This document shows, piece by piece, positions 1 through 10,788 of a DNA stretch of 64,000 bases. Within the stretch, counting starts at the first letter, position 1, and each line of letters begins with the position of its first letter. The notes under the pieces were generated by a model, which was not told the origin of the DNA, ran no database searches, and saw only the letters and a program-made list of their open reading frames with translations. The stretch covers positions 47,842,768-47,906,767 of the forward strand of contig CM043944.1 in the NCBI GenBank assembly GCA_014529385.2, written 5' to 3'. A program made the translations under genes and the position numbers. This DNA is from Adiantum capillus-veneris. Its lineage: Eukaryota > Streptophyta > Polypodiopsida > Polypodiales > Pteridaceae.

Positions 1-460
1 ATCTATCTCAACACGGGGCCAATAGTAAAGGGGCCCAAATGGGAGATGGTCTATCAAGAGCAAGGCTAACCAATGGAGCATAAGACCTTAGGGTTAGCTT
101 CATTGAAGACCTCCAATAATGTGTGTAAAAGTCCTTTGACCTTAGGTAAGCTACGGCTGAGCTTGAGGTGGGAACCCGGGCCCAAAGTCGAGGTGCTTGT
201 CGTGCTTGAGGTGCTTGTCATGCTTGAGGTGCTTGATTAAGATGCTTGAGGTGCTTGACTGGCTCCATTCTTGAGGTGCTTGACTTGGTGCATGATTAAG
301 GTGCTTGAGGTGCCTTGAGAAGCTTGCCTGAGATGCTTGTGGGAACACCCCCTACTTCAAGTGCTTAGTCATGCTTGATGACTAAGGGGCTTGCTCATCC
401 AAAGTCAAAAAGATCCCTACAAGGAGGGGGGTGAGCCTACAAGGGGGGGGGATGAGAGAG

Positions 461-491
<31 letters not shown>

Positions 492-1514
492 GGGAAGCCC
501 CAGCTTGAAGAGGCAGCAAGGACACTTGTCAAGTTCCTCCTCATGTTGCCCTCATGGTGTGCCTGAAACCTATTAATTGGCCACCCAAGGGGTCCAATGA
601 TAATAAAGGATATTTAATTAATTGATTTTGCATTTATCAAGCCCTCTCTCTCAAAGGGGAAAGGGGGACACTTGTCCCAAGGCTATCCCTGTTGCTTGTA
701 ATGGCTCCTGCTTGTGATTGGCTAGGCCTAGAGGGGTCCAATGAGCTTCAAGCATGAGCTACAAGGGGGGGTCGACCCAAGCAAGCTAGGGGGGTGCTTA
801 GGGGGTATACTCACCCACACACACTCACAAACACTCTCATTGTGTACTATGCAAAGTGCAAGAGCTCCCTCTCTTTCTCCAAGCAAGTAGAGGTTGAGAG
901 CCTACACCAACACTCTTGGCTATGGAGTGCAAATCCATCCAAGAGCCATGCTTCAATGCTTGAGCTTGCCATCTATTTCTTCTTCATTACTATGCTATTA
1001 TGTATGCTAGCACAAGAGTTATGATAAGTGAGGAACTAGCTCTTTCTCGTAGGAAATGTTTCTTCTTCCTCTTCCCTACCCTCATTCCCTGCTAGCTCTC
1101 TCCACCTTCGAAGGTGTTTGAGGTCTTGGGACTGAGGCTTGGTATAGTTAAAGCTTTCTTCAAGTTTAGGTTATGCTATGATGATGATGCATGAAGCTTT
1201 CCATCTTCATTGCTTCACCTAGGTCACAAGGAACACAAAGAATGTATTGTAACAAGTCTCTCTTTATGGGAGAAATCATAATACAAATGCCTATTGAAGG
1301 GGGGACCGGCTCCACATAAATCCGGTCCTCAACTATTGTCATGTTCTCTAAATTCTCTCTCTTGCAAAAGTATTGTCTATGCCAAGTTAACTAATTGCTA
1401 TGATTATGTTGCTATCTTCAATTATGTCTACCCGCTATGCTCACAAAATCATTTCTTGAAAGTACTCTCATTAAACTCCGCTACTCTCAAATTGAATAGG
1501 CAAATTCCATTACA
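1..1514 (+). repeat. Element 1 5' LTR (partial at left edge)
   Basis: The sequence repeats almost exactly at 7193-8680 and ends in CATTACA, one base before a tRNA-Met primer site. Bases 175-345 hold an imperfect minisatellite built on the unit AGGTGCTTGA, and bases 463-490 are a (CA)n tract; both differ in length between the two LTRs. The short ORFs inside it are not supported as genes. Confidence 0.93.
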
Positions 1515-1515
1515 T

Positions 1516-1527
1516 TGGTATCAGAGC
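1516..1527 (+). other. Primer-binding site, initiator tRNA-Met
   Basis: TGGTATCAGAGC follows the 5' LTR after a single T. This is the usual plant primer site complementary to the 3' end of initiator tRNA-Met, where minus-strand DNA synthesis would begin. Confidence 0.92.
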
Positions 1528-1928
1528 ATTTGGTTTCTCTTTTCTTGCTTAAGAAGAGAGGTCCTTAAGTAGCCTATAAATGGTTGATGTTGTTAATTAT
1601 AATAGAGTAAGTGGAACTGGGATCTAATATCGGTTTTGTTAAGCCCACTATGTGGGGGATGGTGCACACCTCGGGAGCTTTGGACTTAATAATGGAGTCA
1701 TTTTAGACTTGCCTACGGCTTTACCATTATTGAGCTATAAGAAGTCCGAAAGGAGCTAGCCCTTGGCAACTCTGCTATGTTAGACCTACTCCTCTACTCT
1801 CTATAATTAACCACTTTGAGCCGTGGGTGTAGATACTTAAGAGCCGATTTTCAAAGCCTAAGAGGAGTGGCAACTAAGGTTTTGTATTTCCAAAGCATAC
1901 ACTAAGTATAAACATAAATTTTGTTAAC
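1528..1928 (+). other. Element 1 untranslated leader
   Basis: About 400 bases between the primer site and the gag start have no convincing coding potential. This is the expected position of dimerisation and packaging signals, but I see no specific motif. The related region of Element 8 lies at about 50360-50747. Confidence 0.7.
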
Positions 1929-2909
1929 ATGGCTGACAATAATCAAGAGAGTAGAATGAACATTGATAGCTTTGATTTTGCACATGAAGGTGCTAATGAT
2001 GATGCTCCCATGTTTGTGAATTATCTCGTCACTAGGTTGCAACAAGCTATGGGCAACCCTGTTTTGCAAGCCGAAGTTACTCAACAACTTCGTGCTTATG
2101 GAATTTCCCTTCCTCTCCCAGAGGAGAGAGAGCTTAGGAGGCCTCTTGAAGAGACCCCCAAAAGAAGACTCTCTCCCATTCGAGAGGAGGAATCCAAAGA
2201 GAAAGAAAGCAATGACAGTCTAAGTTCTTCTGAAGATGTGGCTCCACGAAGACGGCGGTCTAGACGATCTCCTACTCCTCCCAAGAGGAAAAGAGCAACC
2301 CATAGTCCTTCTCCTCATCACTCTGAAAGGCAAGAGAGGAAACAAAGGAAGAAAAGGGCTAGGAAGAGGTCACCCTCTTCTCCTTCTTCTTCACCTTCCT
2401 CCTCTTCTGATGAAAGTTATGGCTATTCTCCTAGAGAATACAAGAGGGGAGGACATCGCAAATCATTTCCTGCATGGCGAAGGTCACAAAAGCTAAAGAA
2501 GTTCAAGGAGGGAGGAAAGAGTATCTCTTTTCTCACCTATGATGGCACCTTTGGTGCTACCGACAAAGTGTTGGCCTTCATCCAGCAATTTGATGCGGCC
2601 TTTGGGGACGAGGGCTTCAAAGAGTCCTCCAAGCTACGCCATGTAGCTATGCACTTCCAAAAATCAGCTCGTCAATGGTGGGCTAGCCTTCGTGGCAATG
2701 GAGAAGCTCCAAAGACATGGAAAACTCTACGAGTTTCCATCATGAAGCAATTTCTTCCGAGTGATACTAAAGATAAAGTTCTTACCGAATGGCGCGGCTT
2801 GAAGCTTCTCTCTCATGAGTCTATCAACAAGTATGTAGACAAGTTTTGGGATTTACATCTCAAAGCTACTTTCTTTCAAAAGATAGACTTTGCCGAGCAA
2901 AGACAGTAA
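1929..2909 (+). pseudogene. gag: Gag N-terminal part with an SR-like arginine/serine region
   Basis: The ORF begins MADNNQESRMNIDSFDF and encodes the capsid part of Gag. Residues about 70-175 form a very basic Arg/Ser/Pro-rich stretch with repeated RRRRSRRSPTP-type blocks and serine runs, resembling the RS domains of splicing factors. A retrotransposon gag core follows (FLTYDGTFGATDKVLAFIQQF, then ARQWWASL). Translation stops at TAA, 2907-2909. The related Element 8 copy reads CAA at this codon, so the stop is a C-to-T nonsense change and Gag continues in the same frame from 2910. The start codon is supported by the matching MVDNNQESRMN start in Element 8. Confidence 0.88.
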
Positions 2910-3797
2910 TTCTGTGTGGGATTACCTGAAGAGATGGCCGAATACATCAACTCTCAACGGCCCGGTACTATTACCGAAGTAATCCACCACACCATGGTTG
3001 CTTCACGCATCAATTTCCATCAAGGGGCTAGACGTAATGTCAAGCCCATGGAAAACAAAGATAAAAATGATGCAAAGGGGAAATCCAATGCTCAAAATAA
3101 TTCCCAAGGCACTTCCAACAACAACAATAACAACAACAACAATCGGTCCAAGGAGAAGGGAGTTTACAAAGGTAAAAACAAACTCTCTCCTGAAGAGCTT
3201 GAAGCTTTTAGCAAGGACCATAAGTGTTTCAAGTGTGGGGAGCAAGGGCATGGCTATCATTCTTGCCCCAAGAAGAATACTCGCAATGAGACTCCTAGGG
3301 CTTCCACCATCGAAGCTCCAAAAGAGGATGCTCATTGCAAAGGATCATCACTTTCCTATGCGTGGGGAAAGGTAAGAGAGCATGATGCCTTCATCTTGTT
3401 TCACCCAGGCTCTACTCTCAACTTCATATCAATAGAGTTGGCCACCAAGTTGGGCATTCAAGCTTTTGAGATGGGAGATATAGTAACAGTTGATGCAGCT
3501 TTCAAGGGACAACAAGCCTCCGTTACTCCCTTGATTGGGAAGTTGAGGTTTCATGTCCAAAGCTATGTCGACAAAGAAGACTTCTTCATCTCTCCTATCC
3601 AACATCACGATGTTATCCTAGGGGCACCATGGTTTGATCGCATGGCTGCCAACATGAAGTTCCCTGAAAGGAGAATTTACTTCACCTACAGGGGAAAGAA
3701 CATGTATATAGATGCTAGTGAGCGTGGTCGCACTATTCCACTTGTAAATCCTCTTTCTTTTGATAAATCAATGAACATCTCAGTTTTGCGTACATGA
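2910..3797 (+). pseudogene. gag-pro: Gag C-terminus with CCHC knuckle and aspartic protease
   Basis: This continues the gag frame after the nonsense codon. It carries an Asn-rich linker, a CCHC zinc knuckle (CFKCGEQGHGYHSC) that binds RNA, then a retropepsin-like domain. The expected catalytic motif is DPGSTHNFIS, as in Element 8, but here it reads HPGSTLNFIS: the aspartate codon at 3402-3404 is CAC (His). The flap and second-half motif (DVILGAPWFDRM) remain. The frame ends at 3795-3797 and overlaps the next ORF out of frame. In Element 8 protease and RT are in one frame, so the shift here is a mutation. Protease activity is probably lost. Confidence 0.85.
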
Positions 3798-6184
3798 TTT
3801 ATGTCAAAGAGTCTCTAAAAGCTAATAATGCTTCATCAAATGAAAATGATAGGAATCAAGAAGAGTTAGACTTGTCTACTTTTCTAAAAGGATTCCAAGA
3901 TGTGTTCATCAATGATATCCCTATGGACCTACCTCCAAAACGAGGGGATGATGACCATCGTATTGAGCTCCTTCCAGGAAGCTCACCGCCTAACAAACCT
4001 CCTTATCGAGTCTCACAAGCTCAACAAGAGGAGATTATGAGGCAAGTACAGGAATTGGTAGACAAAGGGATGGTGAGGCCTAGTTCCTCTCCCTTTTGTT
4101 CTCCAGTCCTTTTAGTGCAAAAGAAAGATGGTACATACTGTATGTGTGTGGACTATCGAGCACTAAACCATATCACTATCAAAAACAGATTTCCCGTGCC
4201 TCGGATAGAAGATCTGTTTGATAAGCTACAAGGCTCTACCTACTTCAGTAGGATTGACCTTAAGAGTGGCTATCATCAAATAAGGATAGTGGATGAAGAT
4301 ATCCTAAAGACCGCGTTTCGCACAACATTTGGTCTTTATGAATATCTAGTCATGCCTTTTGGCTTGACTAATGCACCAGCTACTTTCAATCGTCTCATGG
4401 AGAAAATTTTTAGACCATATCGTAAATTCACTGGAGTGTTCTTTGATGATATCATCATCTACTCCAAGTCTTTGGAGGAACATAAGCAACATCTCCAAGT
4501 GATTTTTCAAGCCTTGAGGGAGAACAAATTTTTTCTCAACCAAAAGAAAAGTGAATTCTTCCTTCAAGAGATTCAATATCTAGGTCATATTATCTCTCAC
4601 GACGGTATTCGTATGGATCCATCAAAGTTAGAGGTAATAAAATCATGGCCTAACCCAAGGAATCTACATGAGCTAAGAAGCTTTATTGGTATGTGTGCAT
4701 ACTATAGAAGCTTCATAACAAAATTCTCTCAAGTAGCAGGACCACTACACGACTTAACAAAGAAGAACGTTAAGTTTGTATGGATTGCTAAGGAGCAAAA
4801 TGCTTTTGAAAAACTCAAAGAGAAGCTTACTTCCCAACCAGTCCTCGTGCTTCCGGATCTCTCAAAGCCATTTGAGGTCCAATGTGATGTGTGTGGTGAT
4901 TGCCTTGGAGCGGTTTTGCTTCAAGAAGGGCATGCCATAGCATATGAGAGCCGAAGGCTCAATAGTGATGAACGAGTCTTGGGCATTTATGAGAAAGAGC
5001 TTTTAGCTGTTCTACATGCCCTAGACACATGGAAGCACTACCTATTGGGGACTCCATTTATCCTACGAACCGACCACCAAAGTCTCAAGTATTTCATGAC
5101 GCAAACCAAGCTTTTCGACAAACAAATGAGGTGGGCAAATTTTCTTTCGCAATTTAATTTCCATATTGCTCACATAGCTGGTAAGCACAATCAAGTTGCC
5201 GATGCACTTTCACGACGACAAAAAGTTAATGCGGTGTCTATAGCTACTCACAATGATCTATCCTCTATGATAGATGAGTATGCTACTGACCCTGACTTTA
5301 GAGACATAATGTCAGCCCTTGCTTTGGGGAAGAAAGAGGAACCATTCACCTTGCAGGATGGTTATCTTCTCCACGGCAATAGGCTATGTGTTACCCATTC
5401 CCTTCGTGAGAAGGTTATGTATGAATCCCATGCTCCTCCATATGCAGGGCATAGAGGTATTCAACCTACTCTCCGAGGAGTACAAACATATTTCTATTGT
5501 CCTACCATGAAAGTGGACATACAAGAGTATGTTTCAAAATGTGTAGTATGCCAAAAGACCAAGTATGATAGAGGGAAGCAACCTGGATTACTCCAGCCAT
5601 TGCCTATTCCAAATTCACCATGGGAGAGTATATCCATGGATTTCATCTTTGGATTACCCAAGTCTATCCATGGGAATATAGGAATATGGACAATAGTCGA
5701 CAGGTTTAGCAAGCAAGCACATTTTATTCCTGTCAAAAAGACTATTAAGGCACATCAAATGGCAACTCTCTTCATATCTCAGATTTTCAAGCACCATGGA
5801 TTACCCACATCCATCGTGTCAGATAGAGATCCTAGAATGACCAGTAATTTCTGGAAAGGTCTCTTTGAAAATCTAGGAACAAGATTGAATTTCTCTTCGG
5901 CCTATCACCCACAAATGGATGGCCAAAGTGAGATAGCCAATCTTATGATACTCGATCTACTCAAGACTTATGTTACCGAAGTAGATCAACGCGCACAATG
6001 GGAAAAGTATTTACCTCTAGTAGAGTATGCCTACAATAATACTGTCCATACTTCTACGGGGAAAGCACCTTTCGAGATCATAGAGGGAAGACCTAAAAGT
6101 CCCTTGCTACTCAAAGTACATGGGAAGATCTTCGCCGCCGATGAGTATAGCCGTGACCTACAAGGAATCTTTTCAAAAGATTAG
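3794..6184 (+). pseudogene. pol: Pol: reverse transcriptase, RNase H and integrase
   Basis: This is a 796-residue ORF. The RT domain spans about residues 60-290, with KKDGTYCMCVDYRALN, DLKSGYHQIR, PFGLTNAPATF and the catalytic FFDDIIIYS (YXDD equivalent). RNase H follows at about 350-480 (CDVCG, YEKELLAVL, RTDHQSL, ADALSRR), with its acidic residues present. Integrase starts near residue 540 with an HHCC zinc region (HAPPYAGHRG, then CVVCQ). The DDE residues are seen in SMDFIFGLP, VSDRDPRMTSNFW and DGQSEIANL; relatives usually have DGQTERAN. The ORF ends at a frameshift at about 6170, where the integrase C-terminus moves to the next frame. Confidence 0.93.
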
Positions 6185-6720
6185 GGAGGCTATAGCCATC
6201 TCTCAACAAAGGCAAAAAGCTGCTGCTGATAAGCACAGAAGAGCCTTAATGTTCAAAGAAAATGATTGGGTCTTACTCAAGTTTTCTAAGGCTCGATTAA
6301 GGCAAACGACCGGCAAAAATCCTACGGGCCATCAAAAGTATTATGCTAAACTAGCAAAAAGATACTATGGTCCTTTCCAAATCTTGAAGCCCATCAATGA
6401 GACGGCTTATCAACTCAAGTTGCCCAACCATTGGCTTATACACAATGCCTTTCATGTAAGCCTACTTAAGCCCTACAAAGGAGAGCCACCAACTGAACCA
6501 ATTATTGAAGACCCTCCCGAAGTTGAAGACCAAGAAGAGGTGCTATAACCCGAAGCTATCCTTCGGCATGAAGACAAGGTACTACGACATGGTAAGATAA
6601 TCCGACGGTATCTTATTAAGTTCAAAAATTATCCTTTTGAAGATGCTAGATGGATGCAAGGAGTACAACTTAAGGATAGTATGAACCTTGTCAATGCTTA
6701 CAATGCTACATTAGAGTAAG
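6120..6720 (+). pseudogene. pol: Integrase C-terminus with chromodomain-like tail
   Basis: This is the continuation of pol after a frameshift. It holds the integrase C-terminal domain ([16 protein letters not shown], then [12 protein letters not shown]) and ends at TAA, 6546-6548. Past that stop the same frame continues to about 6720 with YLIKFKNYPFEDARWM, which fits the core of a chromodomain. In Element 8 the stop codon is CAA, so this is another C-to-T nonsense mutation. In chromoviruses this tail targets integration to particular chromatin. The assignment to chromoviruses rests on this tail and on domain order. Confidence 0.8.
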
Positions 6721-7165
6721 AAAATGTACAAATTTCTTTTAAATGACTCATGTTTTTGTCTTATAAGACTAGTCCTATTTTTAATTCTGCACAAATTTAA
6801 CTAGTATGCATGCTTAGAATCATGTTTGTGATGACAACGTCTCTCAAACACCAAGTAGAATTTGTCACTCTACTTTGGGAGAATGAAATGGACTAAAGAT
6901 CAGACATGCTTGCGGCAGCTATGTCTCCCAAGCACCAAATGGATTAGTCATCCATCTTGGAAAGATGTCGTAGGGTAAAAAAGGGATCCTCTACCCGCTA
7001 AGTACGATTGACTAATGACTAAGGCTTTATCTCTTCTACCTCATAGTCGAGGACGACTATGATTTCAAGAGAGAGGTAATGTCATAAAATCAAATATCTA
7101 ACCAACCCAAATGATTTTCTCATATTAAATTGATCACTTAATGTGGGAGAATAAACGGGAACAAG
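6721..7165 (+). other. Element 1 3' untranslated region and polypurine tract
   Basis: About 445 bases between the pol end and the 3' LTR are non-coding by eye. They end in a purine-rich stretch (GTGGGAGA at 7143-7150, then AAACGGGAACAAG to 7165) directly before the LTR start. This is where plus-strand DNA synthesis would be primed. Confidence 0.7.
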
Positions 7166-8680
7166 TGTTAAGATATAGATATGTGCTTATAGATCTATCT
7201 CAACACGGGGCCAATAGTAAAGGGGCCCAAATGGGAGATGGTCTATCAAGATCAAGGCTAACCAATGGAGCATAAGACCTTAGGGTTATCTTCATTGAAG
7301 ACCTCCAATAATGTGTGTAAAATTCCTTTGACCTTAGGTAAGCTATGGCTGAGCTTGAGGTGGGAACCCGGCCCAAAGTCGAGGTGCTTGTCGTGCTTGA
7401 GGTGCTTGATTAAGATGCTTGAGGTGCTTGACTGGCTCCATTCTTGAGGTGCTTGACTTGGTGCATGATTAAGGTGCTTGAGGTGCCTTGAGAAGCTTGC
7501 CTGAGATGCTTGTGGGAACACCCCCTACTTCAAGTGCTTAGTCATGCTTGATGACTAAGGGGCTTGCTCATCCAAAGTCAAAAAGATCCCTACAAGGAGG
7601 GGGGTGAGCCTACAAGGGGGGGGGGATGAGAGAGAACACACACACACACACACACAAGGGAAGCCCCAGCTTGAAGAGGCAGCAAGGACACTTGTCAAGT
7701 TCCTCCTCATGTTGCCCTCATGGTGTGCCTGAAACCTATTGGTTGGCCACCCAAGGGGTCCAATGATAATAAAGGATATTTAATTAATTGATTTTGAATT
7801 TATCAAGTCCTCTCTCTCAAAGGGGAAAGGGGGACACTTGTCCCAAGGCTATCCCTGTTGCTTGTAATGGCTCCTGCTTGTGATTGGCTAGGCCTAGAGG
7901 GGTCCAATGAGCTTCAAGCATGAGCTACAAGGGGGGGTTGACCCAAGCAAGCTAGGGGGGTGCTTAGGGGGTATACTCACCCACACACACTCACAAACAC
8001 TCTCATTGTGTACTATGCAAAGTGCAAGAGCTCCCTCTCTTTCTCCAAGCAAGTAGAGGTTGAGAGCCTACACCAACACTCTTGGCTATGGAGTGCAAAT
8101 CCATCCAAGAGCCATGCTTCAATGCTTGAGCTTTCCATCTATTTCTTCTTCATTACTATGCTATTATGTATGCTAGCACAAGAGTTATGATAAGTGAGGA
8201 ACTAGCTCTTTCTCGTATGAAATGTTTCTTCTTCCTCTTCCCTACCCTCATTCCCTGCTAGCTCTCTCCACCTTCGAAGGTGTTTGAGGTCTTGGGACTG
8301 AGGCTTGGTATAGTTAAAGCTTTCTTCAAGTTTAGGTTATGCTATGATGATGATGCATGAAGCTTTCCATCTTCATTGCTTCACCTAGGTCACAAGGAAC
8401 ACAAAGAATGTATTGTAACAAGTCTCTCTTTATGGGAGAAATCATAATACAAATGCCTATTGGAGGGGGGACCGGCTCCACATAAATCCGGTCCTCAACT
8501 ATTGTCATGTTCTCTAAATTCTCTCTCTTGCAAAAGTATTGTCTATGCCAAGTTAACTAATTGCTATGATTATGTTGCTATCTTCAATTATGTCTACCCG
8601 CTATGCTCACAAAATCATTTCTTGAAAGTACTCTCATTAAATTCCACTACTCTCAAATTGAATAGGAAAATTCCATTACA
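7166..8680 (+). repeat. Element 1 3' LTR
   Basis: A complete 1515-base LTR begins TGTTAAGATATAG and ends CATTACA. It matches 1-1514 base for base apart from scattered differences. One minisatellite repeat of about 20 bases is missing near 7400 compared with the 5' LTR. Bases 8681 onward (CTTAATCTGATTTAGG) match Element 3 sequence near 11690 in inverse orientation, which fixes the insertion point. Confidence 0.95.
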
Positions 8681-9531
8681 CTTAATCTGATTTAGGATGC
8701 ATTGTGTGCAATTTACTAGGGCTTTTTAGTGGGCTTAGTCCCTATGGACCTTTAGCTTAAGTATTGTAAAGGGAGTTTACTAGTATGATGAGCCTAAGGA
8801 GGGTAACACTATTATATGACCCCTCAGAGTTACAAAATTAAAATGCTGAAAACGAACATACAAAAAAAATTAAAGTGCCACAATGTAAAATCTTAAGCTG
8901 GAAGAGAAATCTCATCTTGATTTGGTACTTCACTCACATGTATCACCTATGGTACTAGAGCCCTAGAGGTTCCCAGCGTGGGTGCTTTTCCCTGAAAAGC
9001 AAAAAACCCAAGGCATACAAAATAAGCACACACATCAAAATTGAATCAATGTGAAAAGACTTTGGGGGTCCAATCAACAGGAAATAAATCAGGCGATGAT
9101 TTCATGAGCAATTTATTTTATCGTCATGAAATACTTGGCTCTCGCGATTAAACATTTTAATTGACCAGAGAAAATTGAGAAGCTTGCCCATGGTATTAAT
9201 AGTTAACCTCTAGTGCCTTTCAACCATTAAATTAGCGACCCCATACTTGTTTAGTTTTTGACCTTTACAACTATTTATGCATTTGATTATATTACAATTT
9301 AATGTTATTGTTGACAAATTGTTTAATATTCTGTTACCAATCAATTTGTCTGCCTACAACTACATATGCTTTTTAATTGCATATGAGAATGCAATTATTG
9401 TGCCAATTTTGTTTGATTTTGTAGTGACTAAAGAAGGCTAAGGACGTTCGTCTCAAATGCTCTTCCACCTTGAAGAACGAGCTTCATTTCAATAGCTTCC
9501 GAGGATGGAATCTACATCAAGAAGGGGGGCA
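8681..9531 (+). other. Element 2 3' internal non-coding region and polypurine tract
   Basis: I see no coding sequence. Bases about 8880-9030 form a block that recurs in Elements 3 and 12. The region ends in AAGAAGGGGGGCA at 9519-9531, a clear polypurine tract directly before the LTR start TGTTAACACTCACGG. Confidence 0.8.
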
Positions 9532-10040
9532 TGTTAACACTCACGGACACCTTATCACCCGGGGCAGTCACTTATCAAAAGACCCCTATATCACGTGCGT
9601 TCAAGAGGTAATTAATAATACCCCAATATACATACTATACTTACACTGTGAGCCTATTTAAAAAACCCCCACCCCCCTCTGTATGTATACATTTTTATAC
9701 ATTTTGGTCTTTTAATAATCCTCTCCGATTAACTCACGTGATATCATACACATTCTAAAAAGTGACCGCCCCGGGCCCTATCACCTACAACAAACACCGT
9801 ATTATTTATTTGGTAGAGTCAGGGGACGGGCTTGTCGATCCAATAGGTGTGTAGGTGATCGTCGATGAGAGGCGCACCACTTATCTGATTTTTACAGCAG
9901 TTGTGCAATGATCGGCCCACTGTGGGCGCCCATGTGTGAACGGGTCAAACTGTTATAAAAGGTCCATTTGACCTAAAAATCCTCGTTCTCTGAGGTGTAA
10001 GCTAAGAAGTTCTCTTGCTCCATCTCTATCTCCTTCTCCT

Positions 10041-10076
<36 letters not shown>

Positions 10077-10168
10077 CTAGAGAGAGAGAGAGAGAGAGTA
10101 TGTGTGTGATCAAGTATTGCGACGACATTGGCGGCGGCAAGGAAGTAGAGGGCAGCATCGGAGGCAGC
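9532..10168 (+). repeat. Element 2 3' LTR, left part
   Basis: It starts TGTTAACACTCACGGACACC like other family A LTRs. It has a TATA box (TTATAAAAGG, about 9952-9961), then a (GT)n(GA)n tract at 10044-10099. It breaks off at GGCAGC, where Element 3 begins. The missing right part resumes at 16266. Confidence 0.82.
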
Positions 10169-10395
10169 TGTGCGCGTATGTGGCACATGTCAATGCAAGG
10201 AATTTGCCGATACACCGCGTGCGAGCCACAAATGGCTCCAAGCACACAACAAGCCTAAACTAGTAAGCTCAAAGATGACGATGGTCTGTCACTCATCGCT
10301 CTACGCTTGCTTCGTGGAGGATTCCTCACCGCGAAGAAGAGGGAGACGCCGCTATGCCGTGCTCAACCGCCTCGCCGCCGTCGTGCCGCCGCAAT

Positions 10396-10478
<83 letters not shown>

Positions 10479-10788
10479 CACACACACACAAAAGGAGATG
10501 AAGAAGAAGAAGATGGAGATGGAGCAAGAGCACTCTTCAATTGCACAAATGAGAGAATGAGTGAGTTTAGGTTTAGTTGACTTTTATATGAGCTCACCCC
10601 ATTCACACTTGGGCGCCCATGCTTAGCCAACAAATCCCTTGAATGTTCCAGTTAGAGTGTGCCTCTCATCGGCGATAACTCTTACCCTTTTCCTATTGGA
10701 CCGACAAGCCCGGTACTTGACTCTACCAAGTAAATAATACAACGTCTGTCGTAGGTGATATGGTGTCCGTGAGCCGTGAGGGTTGACA
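10169..10788 (-). repeat. Element 3 3' LTR
   Basis: A 620-base LTR that matches 15655-16260. On its sense strand it runs from TGTCAACCCTCACGG to CGCGCACA. It includes a TATA box at 10581-10590 (CATATAAAAG on the minus strand) and a long dinucleotide tract downstream of it. A purine tract (sense GGAAGGGGGGCA, 10789-10800) abuts its start. Confidence 0.93.
10397..10490. repeat. (CT)n then (CA)n microsatellite inside the LTR
   Basis: An almost pure (CT)n run of about 79 bases is followed by (CA)n. On the LTR sense strand this is (TG)n(AG)n just downstream of the TATA box. Serine/leucine or arginine/glutamate ORFs across it are artefacts of the repeat. Confidence 0.97.

Larger units (their letters stand above)
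1..8680 (+). mobile_element. Element 1: Ty3/gypsy chromovirus-type LTR retrotransposon
   Basis: This is a nearly complete autonomous-type gypsy element with the order LTR, PBS, gag, protease, RT, RNase H, integrase, chromodomain-like tail, polypurine tract, LTR. The 3' LTR starts TGTTAAGATATAG and the 5' LTR is the same sequence minus its first 27 or so bases, which lie left of the window. By eye the two LTRs differ at roughly 15-20 substitutions plus a few repeat-length changes over about 1.5 kb, which suggests a fairly recent insertion. The reading frame is broken by two nonsense codons, two frameshifts and a lost protease aspartate, so this copy is unlikely to be active. It lies in the internal region of Element 2. 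The presumed 5-bp target duplication on the right is CTTAA; its partner is outside the window. Confidence 0.95.

Noticed and set aside
151-348. A small minus-strand ORF repeated at 7258-7521 (KHLKHDKHLKH).
   Set aside because: It is the translation of the U3 minisatellite and lies antisense to the LTR.
10170-10633. Several ORFs with long SLSLSL, RERERE or HTHTHT runs (also at 15626-16070, 17111-17432, 29373-29775, 51028-51296 and 53940-54324).
   Set aside because: They are translations of dinucleotide repeats inside LTRs or satellites and occur in every frame; no gene is supported.
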